From the NCBI GenBank assembly GCA_038327195.1, contig JBBQKU010000016.1:1-64000 (forward strand): 64,000 bases of DNA, read 5' to 3'. A model generated the notes under the pieces. It searched no databases. It was given only the letters and a program-made list of their open reading frames with translations, and was not told where the DNA came from. The translations under genes were made by a program, and so were the position numbers. Below, piece after piece: positions 1 through 7,321 of the stretch (positions are counted from its first letter, which is position 1; every line of letters starts with the position of its first letter). The DNA comes from UBA4416 sp038327195. GTDB taxonomy: Bacteria > Bacteroidota > Bacteroidia > B-17B0 > Aurantibacillaceae.

Positions 1-354
1 AAAACTGAAAAGTATCTTATTGGGAAATACGATATTGAGATTTTAACACTTCCTCGAATTAAGATGTATGATATTGAAATAAAACAAAGTGAGGATCAAA
101 AAATTTATGTTCAAAGTTCAGGTAATGCCTATATAGCGAAAGGTGGTATTGGCTTTGGAAGTTTATATTTAGATGATGGCAAAAAAGTGACATGGGTTTG
201 TAATTTAAATTCTAATTTAAATACTGAAATCATTTATTTACAGCCTGGCAATTATAAACTAGAATTTAGATATGAAGGAATTAAAGAAACCGTAAAAACC
301 ATTGAAAAAAGATTTATTATTCAGTCGAAAATAACAACAAACATTAAGCTTTAG
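1..354 (+). CDS. C-terminal fragment of a probable VWA-domain (Ca-activated chloride channel-like) protein
   Basis: The frame is open from base 1, so the start lies outside the window; 117 codons remain before TAA at 352-354. The visible part is beta-rich, with a 'GKYDIEILTLPRI' stretch and a 'LQPGNYKLEFR' stretch. This pattern is familiar from the C-terminal tails of Bacteroidota proteins annotated as Ca-activated chloride channel homologues, which carry a von Willebrand A domain upstream. The diagnostic VWA MIDAS motif is not in the window, so this assignment comes from resemblance of the tail only. An internal ATG at 64 is not needed as a start. Confidence 0.45.
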   Translation, partial: KTEKYLIGKYDIEILTLPRIKMYDIEIKQSEDQKIYVQSSGNAYIAKGGIGFGSLYLDDGKKVTWVCNLNSNLNTEIIYLQPGNYKLEFRYEGIKETVKTIEKRFIIQSKITTNIKL

Positions 355-395
355 CAATCTATTTGAGCTCTAAATATTCTACTTTTTAAAAATAA

Positions 396-429
396 TTTGG
401 CAAAAGGAATGATAAATGATATATTTATG
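396..429 (+). promoter_or_regulatory. Possible weak promoter of the small secreted protein gene
   Basis: TTTG at 396-399 is followed 22 bp later by TATTTATG (422-429), one mismatch from the Bacteroidota -7 box TAnnTTTG. It ends 16 bp before the preferred start at 446. The spacing is slightly long, so this is only a candidate. Confidence 0.3.
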
Positions 430-445
430 TTTCAAAAAAAATAAT

Positions 446-889
446 ATGATAAAAAAAATACTTTTAACGGGTTTAATTCTCACTTCTTCATTTTTGATAA
501 AAGCTCAAAAAGATGAAACAAAAGAATTAAATTGCTATAACAAATGGTCAATTAAATTTGATGAAAGAGGTGCAGAAGAAGTTTTAGATGGCGTATATAC
601 TGATGTAATTATTACTTCTCGTGTTGGAGCTACTTCTAAATGTTTTAGTGGAAAAGCTGAAGTGATAGGAAAAAAATTAACTAAGTTTTTTATTACATTA
701 GAAGATGGTACATTTGAAGAAGTGAAAAGAACTTGGAAGGATAAATCAAATACTGAAGTATATATCATTAATGGTATAAGTAAAACAATGATTACTGTAA
801 ATACAGAATTAATTAATGTGTTATGGCCTAAAAAAATAAAGCCTAAAAAGGCAGCCATGAAACAAGCCCCTGAACCAGCTGACGATTAA
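446..889 (+). CDS. Small secreted protein of unknown function
   Basis: This 147-codon gene encodes a predicted exported protein. I chose the ATG at 446 rather than 416 because it puts a typical signal peptide at the N-terminus (MIKKILLTGLILTSSFLIKAQ, cleavage after the AQ). The mature part is about 125 residues, with beta-strand-like alternation in the middle and a Lys/Pro-rich tail (IKPKKAAMKQAPEPADD). It has two cysteines in the mature part, which could form one disulphide. I do not recognise the family. It is convergent with the DUF2795 gene and shares a bidirectional terminator with it. Confidence 0.65.
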   Translation: MIKKILLTGLILTSSFLIKAQKDETKELNCYNKWSIKFDERGAEEVLDGVYTDVIITSRVGATSKCFSGKAEVIGKKLTKFFITLEDGTFEEVKRTWKDKSNTEVYIINGISKTMITVNTELINVLWPKKIKPKKAAMKQAPEPADD

Positions 890-908
890 TTTCATAGCAT
901 TTATAAAT

Positions 909-946
909 AAAAAAGTCCGATAACAAAATAGTTATCGGACTTTTTT
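909..946. terminator. Bidirectional intrinsic terminator
   Basis: Perfect 16-bp arms (909-924 and 931-946) with loop AAAATA. The core GTCCGATAAC is flanked by A6 on the left and T6 on the right, so it can terminate both the gene ending at 889 and the minus-strand gene ending at 966. Confidence 0.9.
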
Positions 947-965
947 ATGTTATATAATTTGAAAA

Positions 966-1187
966 TTAATATTCATCTTCATTAAAGAAGAAATCATCTT
1001 TGGTTGGGTAATCTGGCCAAATTTCTTCAATTGTTTCATAAGCTTCTCCTTCGTCTTCCATTTCTTGTAAGTTTTCTATTACTTCCATTGGTGAACCAGA
1101 GCGAATTGCAAAATCAATTAATTCATCCTTAGTTGCTGGCCAAGGAGCGTCTTCTAACCATGATGCTAATTCTAGTGTCCAATACAT
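966..1187 (-). CDS. DUF2795 family small acidic protein
   Basis: A complete 73-residue acidic protein. The N-terminal half (MYWTLELASWLEDAPWPATK, then DELIDFAIRSG) and the C-terminal 'EEIWPDYPT' and 'FNEDEY' ending match the conserved Bacteroidota form of DUF2795. The function of the family is not established; the size and charge fit a small cytosolic regulator or binding protein. It is single-gene, with its own promoter at 1210-1239 and a shared terminator. It has no signal peptide or membrane segment. Confidence 0.85.
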   Translation of the reverse strand: MYWTLELASWLEDAPWPATKDELIDFAIRSGSPMEVIENLQEMEDEGEAYETIEEIWPDYPTKDDFFFNEDEY

Positions 1188-1209
1188 AATGCTTTGTTTT
1201 ATTTTTCTG

Positions 1210-1239
1210 CAAAAATAAAAAATAAATTGAATTATACAA
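1210..1239 (-). promoter_or_regulatory. Bacteroidota-type promoter of the DUF2795 gene
   Basis: On the minus strand TTG (1239-1237) is followed after 19 bp by TATTTTTG (1217-1210), a full match to the TAnnTTTG -7 box. The ATG lies 23 bp downstream. Confidence 0.6.
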
Positions 1240-1293
1240 CATTTTCTTTAACATCTCACTCATAATCAAGATGCTGGAAATCAATTGATTATT

Positions 1294-2148
1294 CTAAATC
1301 TTAAATTTTTTTTCAAAAAGTGAACCTTTATCATTTTGTAATACAAGTTTATAATCTCCTTTTTTAAATCCTTTTACATTAAAATCGGCTTTATAATCTA
1401 TGTTTTCGGGGTGAAGCCACTTTCCGAAAATTTCTGACACTTTATTTCCCTTATCATCTATAATATAACAATATGAATAACAGGTTTTTGGTACTGAATA
1501 ATTAAATGTTGCCTTAAATCGAAGTGGTATATCATTTATAGTACCAAATTGACTAACATTTACTCTTTTTAATAATGTATACCAAGGTTGTGGTTCACCC
1601 TTAACTCCAGAAACAAAACTACGAAGCATGGAAGCGATTGAATCATTATTACTTGTGATATTTGCCGTTTCTTTATTATCACTTATAGCCCAAACACTGT
1701 ATTGTTGGGTATTTTCGTCAATATCATGCACTTTTAAATAACGAGCCAAAGCAACTAAATTACTATCTGCTAATTTTCCTAATGTATACTTTGCACCTTT
1801 TTGAGGACCAGCTTTAGTTGCCTCACAACAAAAACCACTTATGTGGAAATTTTTTGTTTCTTTTGATTGAAGTACTAAAATTACGTCATGAGTAATCAAA
1901 ATATCTTGATAATCATTTTTTCCTGCATCTGAATTAAATCTCCATCCAGCAGGAATAGTTATACTCAAAGAGTCTTTAATTAAATTCGTAACATTATAAT
2001 CTAATTTTAAACCACCCGAACAAATCGATTTTGCAGTAATTAACTTTCTATCAAAAGCTTGTTTCAAAGAAACCTTTGTTTTTGCTAAAGTTGAATTAAA
2101 ACAAATTACTGCTAAAGCAGTTCCGAAAATAAAGGGTTTAGCTTTCAT
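1294..2148 (-). CDS. Secreted protein of unknown function
   Basis: 284 residues with a clear signal peptide (residues 1-22, ending in the STLA region). The mature protein looks like two beta-rich parts: an N-terminal part (about 40-120) with 'LSITIPAGWRFNSD' and two adjacent cysteines (GFCCEA), and a C-terminal part (about 195-284) with 'YKADFNVKGFKKGDYKLVL', resembling a FlgD-like or fibronectin-type strand pattern. It has no recognisable T9SS sorting motif, so it is probably periplasmic or surface-located by another route. I do not recognise the family. Confidence 0.6.
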   Translation of the reverse strand: MKAKPFIFGTALAVICFNSTLAKTKVSLKQAFDRKLITAKSICSGGLKLDYNVTNLIKDSLSITIPAGWRFNSDAGKNDYQDILITHDVILVLQSKETKNFHISGFCCEATKAGPQKGAKYTLGKLADSNLVALARYLKVHDIDENTQQYSVWAISDNKETANITSNNDSIASMLRSFVSGVKGEPQPWYTLLKRVNVSQFGTINDIPLRFKATFNYSVPKTCYSYCYIIDDKGNKVSEIFGKWLHPENIDYKADFNVKGFKKGDYKLVLQNDKGSLFEKKFKI

Positions 2149-2282
2149 AATCTATAGATTTTAAAAGTATAATGATTTCTGAAAAAATAGTGACAGAATA
2201 TTATTATGAATCAATCCTTTTCTATATCTTGCTAATGTGAATCATTCACCAAAACAAAAATTATAAATTTTAAAACTAAAAT

Positions 2283-3539
2283 ATGCACTTAAAAATTCGC
2301 TTAATTTTAATGAGTTTTTTGCAGTTTTTTATTTGGGGAGCTTGGCTAATTACAGTTGGTAACTATTGGTTTGGGACAAAACAATGGAGCGGATCAGAAT
2401 TTGGTGCAATTTTTTCTACTTTAGGTATTGCTTCAATTATAATGCCTGCAATAACTGGAATTATAGCAGATAGATTTTTAAATGCTGAACGGCTATATGG
2501 TATGCTTCACATTATTGGTGGTATTGCGGTTGCTTGTTTGCCGCAAGCAGAAAATCCAAATGCTTTTTATTGGACAATTTTAGTAGCGATGCTTTGTTAC
2601 ATGCCAACAATTTCATTATCCAATTCAGTTGCCTATACAATTCTTAAAAACAATGCGTATGATGTTGTTAAAGTATTTCCGCCAATTAGAGTTTGGGGAA
2701 CTATTGGTTTTATAGTTGCTATGTGGATTACAAACTTAACTGGAAATAAGGCGTCGGGAAATATGTTTTACATTTCTGCTTTTGCATCCATTTTATTAGG
2801 AATTTACTCTTTTTCATTACCGCAATGCAAGCCACAAAAACTAATTGAAAATAATGCTTCACTTGCAAAAAAGCTAGGACTAGATGCTTTTAAACTTTTC
2901 AGTAAATACAAAATGGCATTGTTTTTTATTTTTTCAATGTTTTTAGGAGCAGCATTGCAACTTACAAATATGTATGGCGACACATATTTATCAGAATTTG
3001 AAAAAAATCCACTTTATACAGATTCATTTGTCGTAAAATATTCTACCATTATCATGTCAATATCTCAAATTTCAGAAACATTATTTATTTTGGCAATTCC
3101 ATTTTTCTTAAAACGTTTTGGTATTAAACAAGTGATGCTAATGAGTATGTTGGCTTGGGTTTTACGTTTTGGATTATTTGCTTTAGGAAATCCAACTGAT
3201 GGATTATGGATGATAATTGCCTCATGTGTTGTTTACGGTATGGCATTTGATTTTTTCAATATTTCAGGATCTTTATTTATTGAAACTACCACTGATTCAA
3301 AAATCCGTTCGTCTGCTCAAGGTTTATTTATGATGATGTCAAATGGTTTTGGAGCAGTAATGGGAAGTTTAGGAAGTGGTTACATTATTCAAGCATTTTT
3401 TACACAGGAAAACAATTCGTTAAACTGGAAAGGAATTTGGATCGCATTTGCAATTTATTCAGCAATTATTTCTATTTTGTTTGCAGTATTATTTAAGCAC
3501 AAACACAATCCAAAAGAAGTTGAACATATTAATCATTAA
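2283..3539 (+). CDS. Nucleoside permease, NHS family of the MFS (NupG/XapB-like)
   Basis: 418 residues with about 12 hydrophobic segments, the usual length for the nucleoside:H+ symporter family. The N-terminus 'LILMSFLQFFIWGAWLITVG' followed by 'GTLGIASIIMPAITGIIADR'-like sequence (here STLGIASIIMPAITGIIADR) is characteristic of NupG-type transporters. It should import nucleosides across the inner membrane using the proton gradient. It stands 60 bp upstream of a universal stress protein gene in the same direction and could share a transcript. The exact substrate cannot be read from the sequence. Confidence 0.85.
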   Translation: MHLKIRLILMSFLQFFIWGAWLITVGNYWFGTKQWSGSEFGAIFSTLGIASIIMPAITGIIADRFLNAERLYGMLHIIGGIAVACLPQAENPNAFYWTILVAMLCYMPTISLSNSVAYTILKNNAYDVVKVFPPIRVWGTIGFIVAMWITNLTGNKASGNMFYISAFASILLGIYSFSLPQCKPQKLIENNASLAKKLGLDAFKLFSKYKMALFFIFSMFLGAALQLTNMYGDTYLSEFEKNPLYTDSFVVKYSTIIMSISQISETLFILAIPFFLKRFGIKQVMLMSMLAWVLRFGLFALGNPTDGLWMIIASCVVYGMAFDFFNISGSLFIETTTDSKIRSSAQGLFMMMSNGFGAVMGSLGSGYIIQAFFTQENNSLNWKGIWIAFAIYSAIISILFAVLFKHKHNPKEVEHINH

Positions 3540-3599
3540 ATAATAAATAAGTAATAACAATAAACCACTATTAGAAAACAAAATAATTACTAAACAATT

Positions 3600-4496
3600 A
3601 TGATACACTTAAAAACAAACAAAATTATCATCACTACCGATTTTTCGGAAACATCTTTATTAGCAATTAAGCATGGTGCTTTTTTAGCTCAATTTACTAA
3701 AGGTGAAGTTTTTTTATTGCACGTGATTTCAAAACATTGGGAAAAATTTAATGTATTTGAACCAAGTATCACTTTAGAAAATGTAGAAAAAGCATCAAAT
3801 GCAGTTGAGAAAAAATTAGAAGAATTAGCAAACGATATTAGAAAAGAATATGGTATAAAAATTACAACGGTTGTAAATTCAGGAAATCCAACAACTGAAA
3901 TTGTAAAATTTGCAAAAGAAATTAAAGCAGATTTAATTGTTATGGGAACTCACGGTTATAGTGCTTGGGAAGATTTAACCATTGGTAGCAATGCATTAAA
4001 AGTAATTACTAAAAGTCCTTGTCCAGTGCTAACAATGAGTCAATTTGCAAGCGATTTAGGTTATCATAAAATTATTTTACCAATTGATACATCAGAACAT
4101 ACAAGACATAAAGTTGTTTTAGCAATTGAATTAGCAAAACAATTTACTTCTCAAATTTATGCAATTGGTTTATTATCAGGCGACGAGGAAAGTAAAAAAC
4201 CCGCCATGGAAGTAATGCTTCATCAAGTTGAAACAGCAGCCACTAAAGCTGGTATTGTTTGTAAAACTGAATTGCATGAAAATGTAAAAAATAGAGCTGT
4301 TGAAACTGTAAATTTTTGTCAAAAAGTTGATGGTGATTTAATTGCAATTATGACAGATCAAGATAATGAAATAAGCGGCTTCTTTTTAGGAAACTATGCC
4401 TTACAAGTTATACATCACTCAAAAGTACCTGTATTAAGCATTAAACCTGAAGAGCATCCTGAAAATGTATCTTTCAGTATTTTAGCAGGAACTTAG
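3600..4496 (+). CDS. Universal stress protein with two Usp domains
   Basis: 298 residues made of two tandem UspA folds (about 5-145 and 155-285). The first domain has the canonical ATP-binding end 'VMGTHGYSAWEDLTIGSNAL' followed by 'SPCPVLT'. The second ends 'FFLGNYALQVIHHSKVPVLS' and its glycine motif is degenerate (IMTDQDNEISG). This two-domain form is common in Bacteroidota. It should be a cytosolic stress-adaptation protein that binds ATP through domain 1. It is followed by a strong terminator shared with rsgA. Confidence 0.9.
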   Translation: MIHLKTNKIIITTDFSETSLLAIKHGAFLAQFTKGEVFLLHVISKHWEKFNVFEPSITLENVEKASNAVEKKLEELANDIRKEYGIKITTVVNSGNPTTEIVKFAKEIKADLIVMGTHGYSAWEDLTIGSNALKVITKSPCPVLTMSQFASDLGYHKIILPIDTSEHTRHKVVLAIELAKQFTSQIYAIGLLSGDEESKKPAMEVMLHQVETAATKAGIVCKTELHENVKNRAVETVNFCQKVDGDLIAIMTDQDNEISGFFLGNYALQVIHHSKVPVLSIKPEEHPENVSFSILAGT

Positions 4497-4513
4497 TAGT
4501 AATTTAATTTTAT

Positions 4514-4549
4514 AAAAAACACCTATTAGAAATCTAATAGGTGTTTTTT
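4514..4549. terminator. Bidirectional intrinsic terminator
   Basis: Arms 4514-4530 and 4533-4549 are perfect complements of 17 bp (core CACCTATTAGA), with A6 and T6 at the two outer ends. It sits between the usp gene and the convergent rsgA gene, whose stop codon abuts it. Confidence 0.9.
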
Positions 4550-5485
4550 TTATCTAATTTCCCATTCTTTCCAATCCATTTCTTCACCATTTAAAATTCC
4601 TAAATAGCTTTGATAACGTTCTTCGGAAATACGCCCTTCCTCTACCGCTTTTAAAATAGCACAATGTGGTTCATTAACATGAATGCAATTATTAAATTTA
4701 CATTGATTTAATAATGCTCTAATTTCAGGAAAATAATGTCCAATTTCTTCCTTCTTCATTTCTACTAATCCTAGTTCTTTGATGCCCGGCGAATCAATAA
4801 TGTTTCCACCAAATGATAGTGGAAATAGTTCAGCAAAGGTTGTTGTATGCATCCCTTTAAGATGAGTTGATGAAATATCTCCTGTTCTTAAATCTAATTT
4901 ACTATCAATGGCGTTTATTAAAGTAGTCTTGCCTACTCCACTATGGCCAGATAAAAGTGTTGTTTTATCTTTTAATAAGCCTTTTATCATTTCTACATCA
5001 TCGGTGTTAAATGAACTAATAGAATAGCATTGATAACCAATATCAGTATATAATTTAATAATATCGTTTTGAAGTTCAATCATTTCTTCATCTAACACAT
5101 CGCACTTATTAAACACAATTTTAGCATTAATACCATATGCTTCTGCTGTAACTAAAAAACGATCGATAAAACCAAGAGAAGTACGAGGAGCTACTAATGT
5201 TGCTACTAATATTGCCTGATCTAAATTACTTGCAATAATGTGAGCTTGCTTTGATAAATTGATTGATTTACGGATAATATAATTTTTACGCGGAAGAATA
5301 GTTACAATTTGATTGCTTCCATCCTCATCCATTTGCAATTCAACAATATCACCAACTGCAACTGGATTAGTGGTTTTACGATCCTCTAATCTTATTTTTC
5401 CTTTTAATCTACATTCTAAAATGGCACCATTATCAGCTTTCACCAAATACCAACTTCCTGTAGATTTCATTACTAAACCTTGCAT
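4550..5485 (-). CDS. rsgA: Ribosome small subunit-dependent GTPase A
   Basis: 311 residues. Circularly permuted GTPase motif order is visible: G4 NKCD (126-129) precedes the P-loop GHSGVGKT (180-187), then G3 DSPG (231-234). An OB-fold occupies about residues 1-70. The C-terminal zinc site is Cys262, Cys267, His269, Cys275. RsgA helps late maturation of the 30S subunit and hydrolyses GTP on the ribosome. The length and all motifs are normal. It is divergent from gldA, with 80 bp between the starts. Confidence 0.97.
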   Translation of the reverse strand: MQGLVMKSTGSWYLVKADNGAILECRLKGKIRLEDRKTTNPVAVGDIVELQMDEDGSNQIVTILPRKNYIIRKSINLSKQAHIIASNLDQAILVATLVAPRTSLGFIDRFLVTAEAYGINAKIVFNKCDVLDEEMIELQNDIIKLYTDIGYQCYSISSFNTDDVEMIKGLLKDKTTLLSGHSGVGKTTLINAIDSKLDLRTGDISSTHLKGMHTTTFAELFPLSFGGNIIDSPGIKELGLVEMKKEEIGHYFPEIRALLNQCKFNNCIHVNEPHCAILKAVEEGRISEERYQSYLGILNGEEMDWKEWEIR

Positions 5486-5565
5486 GTAGCAAATTTATTA
5501 TATAAAATTTAAAAAGGCTCATAAAATCATTAAATTTGAATTGAAATAAAAATTATTTTTAAGGT

Positions 5566-6468
5566 ATGTCAATTATAGTAAAAAATGTCTCCAAATTATA
5601 TGGCACTCAAAAAGCCTTAAATAATGTATCATTCGAAATTGGTAAAAATGAAATTGTTGGTTTTTTAGGTCCAAATGGTGCTGGAAAAAGTACGATGATG
5701 AAAATTTTGACTTGCTACATTCCAGCTACTGAAGGTTCTGCAACAGTTTGTGGATTTGACACTAATGAACAAAGTATTGAAGTAAGAAAACAAATTGGAT
5801 ATTTACCTGAACATAATCCATTGTACTTAGATATGTATGTGAAGGAGTTTTTAGAATTTATTGGTAATCTTTACAAAGTAAAAAATGTAAAAGCACGTGT
5901 TAAGGAAATGATTGAAACTACTGGCTTACAAATAGAACAAAATAAAAAAATTGGTGCGTTATCAAAAGGTTATCGTCAACGCGTAGGCTTAGCACAAGCT
6001 ATTATTCATGATCCTAAAGTGTTGATTATGGATGAACCAACAACAGGTTTAGATCCAAACCAATTAGAAGAAATACGTGAATTGATTAAAAAGCTTGGAA
6101 AAGAAAAAACAGTGATGTTAAGTACACACATTATGCAAGAAGTGGAAGCTGTCTGCGACCGAGTGATTATTATTAATAAAGGCGAAATTGTTGCAAACGA
6201 ACAAACTCAATCTTTACAAAAAAATACAACCAAACAAATTATTACTGTTGAGTTTGATAAAGACGTAAACGTAAAATTAATTAAACAAATTGAAGGGGTT
6301 GAAGATGCAATTTTAATTGAAGGGAAAACATGGAAAATAATTTCGGATATTGATAATGATGTAAGAAAGGCTATTTTTAATTATGCTGTTACCAATGATA
6401 TCAGCATTTTAACAATTAACAAAGAGGAACAAAAATTAGAAGATGTGTTTAAACAGTTAACTAAATAG
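5566..6468 (+). CDS. gldA: Gliding motility ABC transporter ATP-binding subunit GldA
   Basis: 300 residues. ABC ATPase with Walker A GPNGAGKS (35-42), an ABC signature region 'LSKGYRQRVGLAQA', Walker B 'VLIMDEPTTGLDP' and switch histidine in 'STHIMQEVEAV'. A C-terminal extension of about 80 residues ('NKEEQKLEDVFKQLT' ending) matches the GldA subfamily. GldA works with the GldF and GldG membrane subunits in flavobacterial gliding. Neither partner gene is in this window, so gldA is separate from gldFG here. Assignment to GldA rather than another drug or Na+ export ATPase rests on overall resemblance and the organism type. Confidence 0.85.
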   Translation: MSIIVKNVSKLYGTQKALNNVSFEIGKNEIVGFLGPNGAGKSTMMKILTCYIPATEGSATVCGFDTNEQSIEVRKQIGYLPEHNPLYLDMYVKEFLEFIGNLYKVKNVKARVKEMIETTGLQIEQNKKIGALSKGYRQRVGLAQAIIHDPKVLIMDEPTTGLDPNQLEEIRELIKKLGKEKTVMLSTHIMQEVEAVCDRVIIINKGEIVANEQTQSLQKNTTKQIITVEFDKDVNVKLIKQIEGVEDAILIEGKTWKIISDIDNDVRKAIFNYAVTNDISILTINKEEQKLEDVFKQLTK

Positions 6469-6558
6469 TTTTTATATTTAATAAAAACATTCCAATACTA
6501 GTATTCAATCATATTTTAAACAGTTAGCTCATTAAATTTCAAATACAACTTTAAGTTT

Positions 6559-6661
6559 GCGTAAGGATTGTAGTGAAAATCCTTTTTTGAGGAATGAAAA
6601 AAGATTGCAACGAAAAGCCTCCCGAAAAAATCGGGACAGGTTGACCCGCGAGGGAACGCCC
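6559..6661 (+). repeat. Structured repeat, copy A (diverged, 103 bp)
   Basis: This is the first of three copies of a core starting GCGTTAAGG and ending AACGCCC. Copy A lacks one T (GCGTAAGG) and one A, has one C-to-T change, and carries a 24-bp longer segment near its end that forms its own hairpin (CCCGA...TCGGG). The core contains an AAGGATT/AATCCTT hairpin, and its ends GCGTT/AACGC are complementary in the other copies. It is followed by a linker hairpin at 6685-6706 (ATACTTTTG, loop AAGG, CAAAAGTAT). No convincing coding sequence overlaps it. Confidence 0.85.
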
Positions 6662-6723
6662 AAATTCTTATAACTAATTTAAATATACTTTTGAAGGCAA
6701 AAGTATTCAAAACCTTATGATTT

Positions 6724-6829
6724 TGTGAAAGGCAATTCCTGCGGACCGCTGCTAAAATGAATTCTTTCCCACACATCTTCGCATATTCATTTGACAGCTA
6801 TTGCTACACAAAATCATAAACTAACAATT
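6724..6829. repeat. 106-bp insert unique to repeat unit A, bordered by a 13-bp inverted repeat
   Basis: Units A and B share sequence up to CTTATGATTT and again from TGATGTCTAAAT. In unit A these are separated by 106 extra bases. TTATGATTTTGTG (6715-6727) and CACAAAATCATAA (6807-6819) are perfect inverted repeats around this insert. It may be a very small mobile-element remnant, or unit B may have lost it. Confidence 0.5.
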
Positions 6830-6880
6830 GATGTCTAAATTTTAGTAGTTAATATAAGTTAGCGGTGTTACCAAAAAACT

Positions 6881-6961
6881 GCGTTAAGGATTGTAGTGAA
6901 AATCCTTTTTTGAGGAACGAAAAAAAGATTGCAACGAAAAGCCTGACCGAAGGGAACGCCC
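6881..6961 (+). repeat. Structured repeat, copy B (81 bp)
   Basis: Identical over 81 of 81 positions to copy C. It contains the hairpin AAGGATT (6886-6892) / AATCCTT (6901-6907) and complementary ends GCGTT/AACGC. The linker hairpin recurs at 6985-7006. The distance from copy B to copy C is 194 bp, and unit A is 322 bp because of its two extra segments. Confidence 0.9.
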
Positions 6962-7074
6962 AAATCCTTATAACTAATTTAAATATACTTTTGAAGGCAA
7001 AAGTATTCAAAACCTTATGATTTGATGTCTAAATTTTAGTAGTTAATTAAAGTTAGCGGTGTTTTCAAAAACCT

Positions 7075-7155
7075 GCGTTAAGGATTGTAGTGAAAATCCT
7101 TTTTTGAGGAACGAAAAAAAGATTGCAACGAAAAGCCTGACCGAAGGGAACGCCC
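7075..7155 (+). repeat. Structured repeat, copy C (81 bp)
   Basis: Identical to copy B through the final AACGCCC and the next six bases AAATCC, after which the sequences part. The remaining 160 bases up to the SPFH gene show no repeat or gene. The stretch 6469-7321 therefore holds this repeat array and otherwise nothing recognisable. Confidence 0.9.
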
Positions 7156-7321
7156 AAATCCAAATTAAAAGCCCAGAAGAATTGGAAACACTAAAAATAT
7201 AGATTAAAGAAGTGATTAAAATTCAATCATTATTTGTTTATAAAGCCATTTTTCAGTTCATAACAATCCCAATTTTGAAAAGGAATCCTTTATAAATTTA
7301 TAATCTAAATTTATAAAAATC

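Noticed and set aside
6516..6776. Open frame of 86 codons on the minus strand
   Set aside because: It runs through repeat unit A, has no domain or leader, and reads through hairpin arms. It is an artefact of the repeat.
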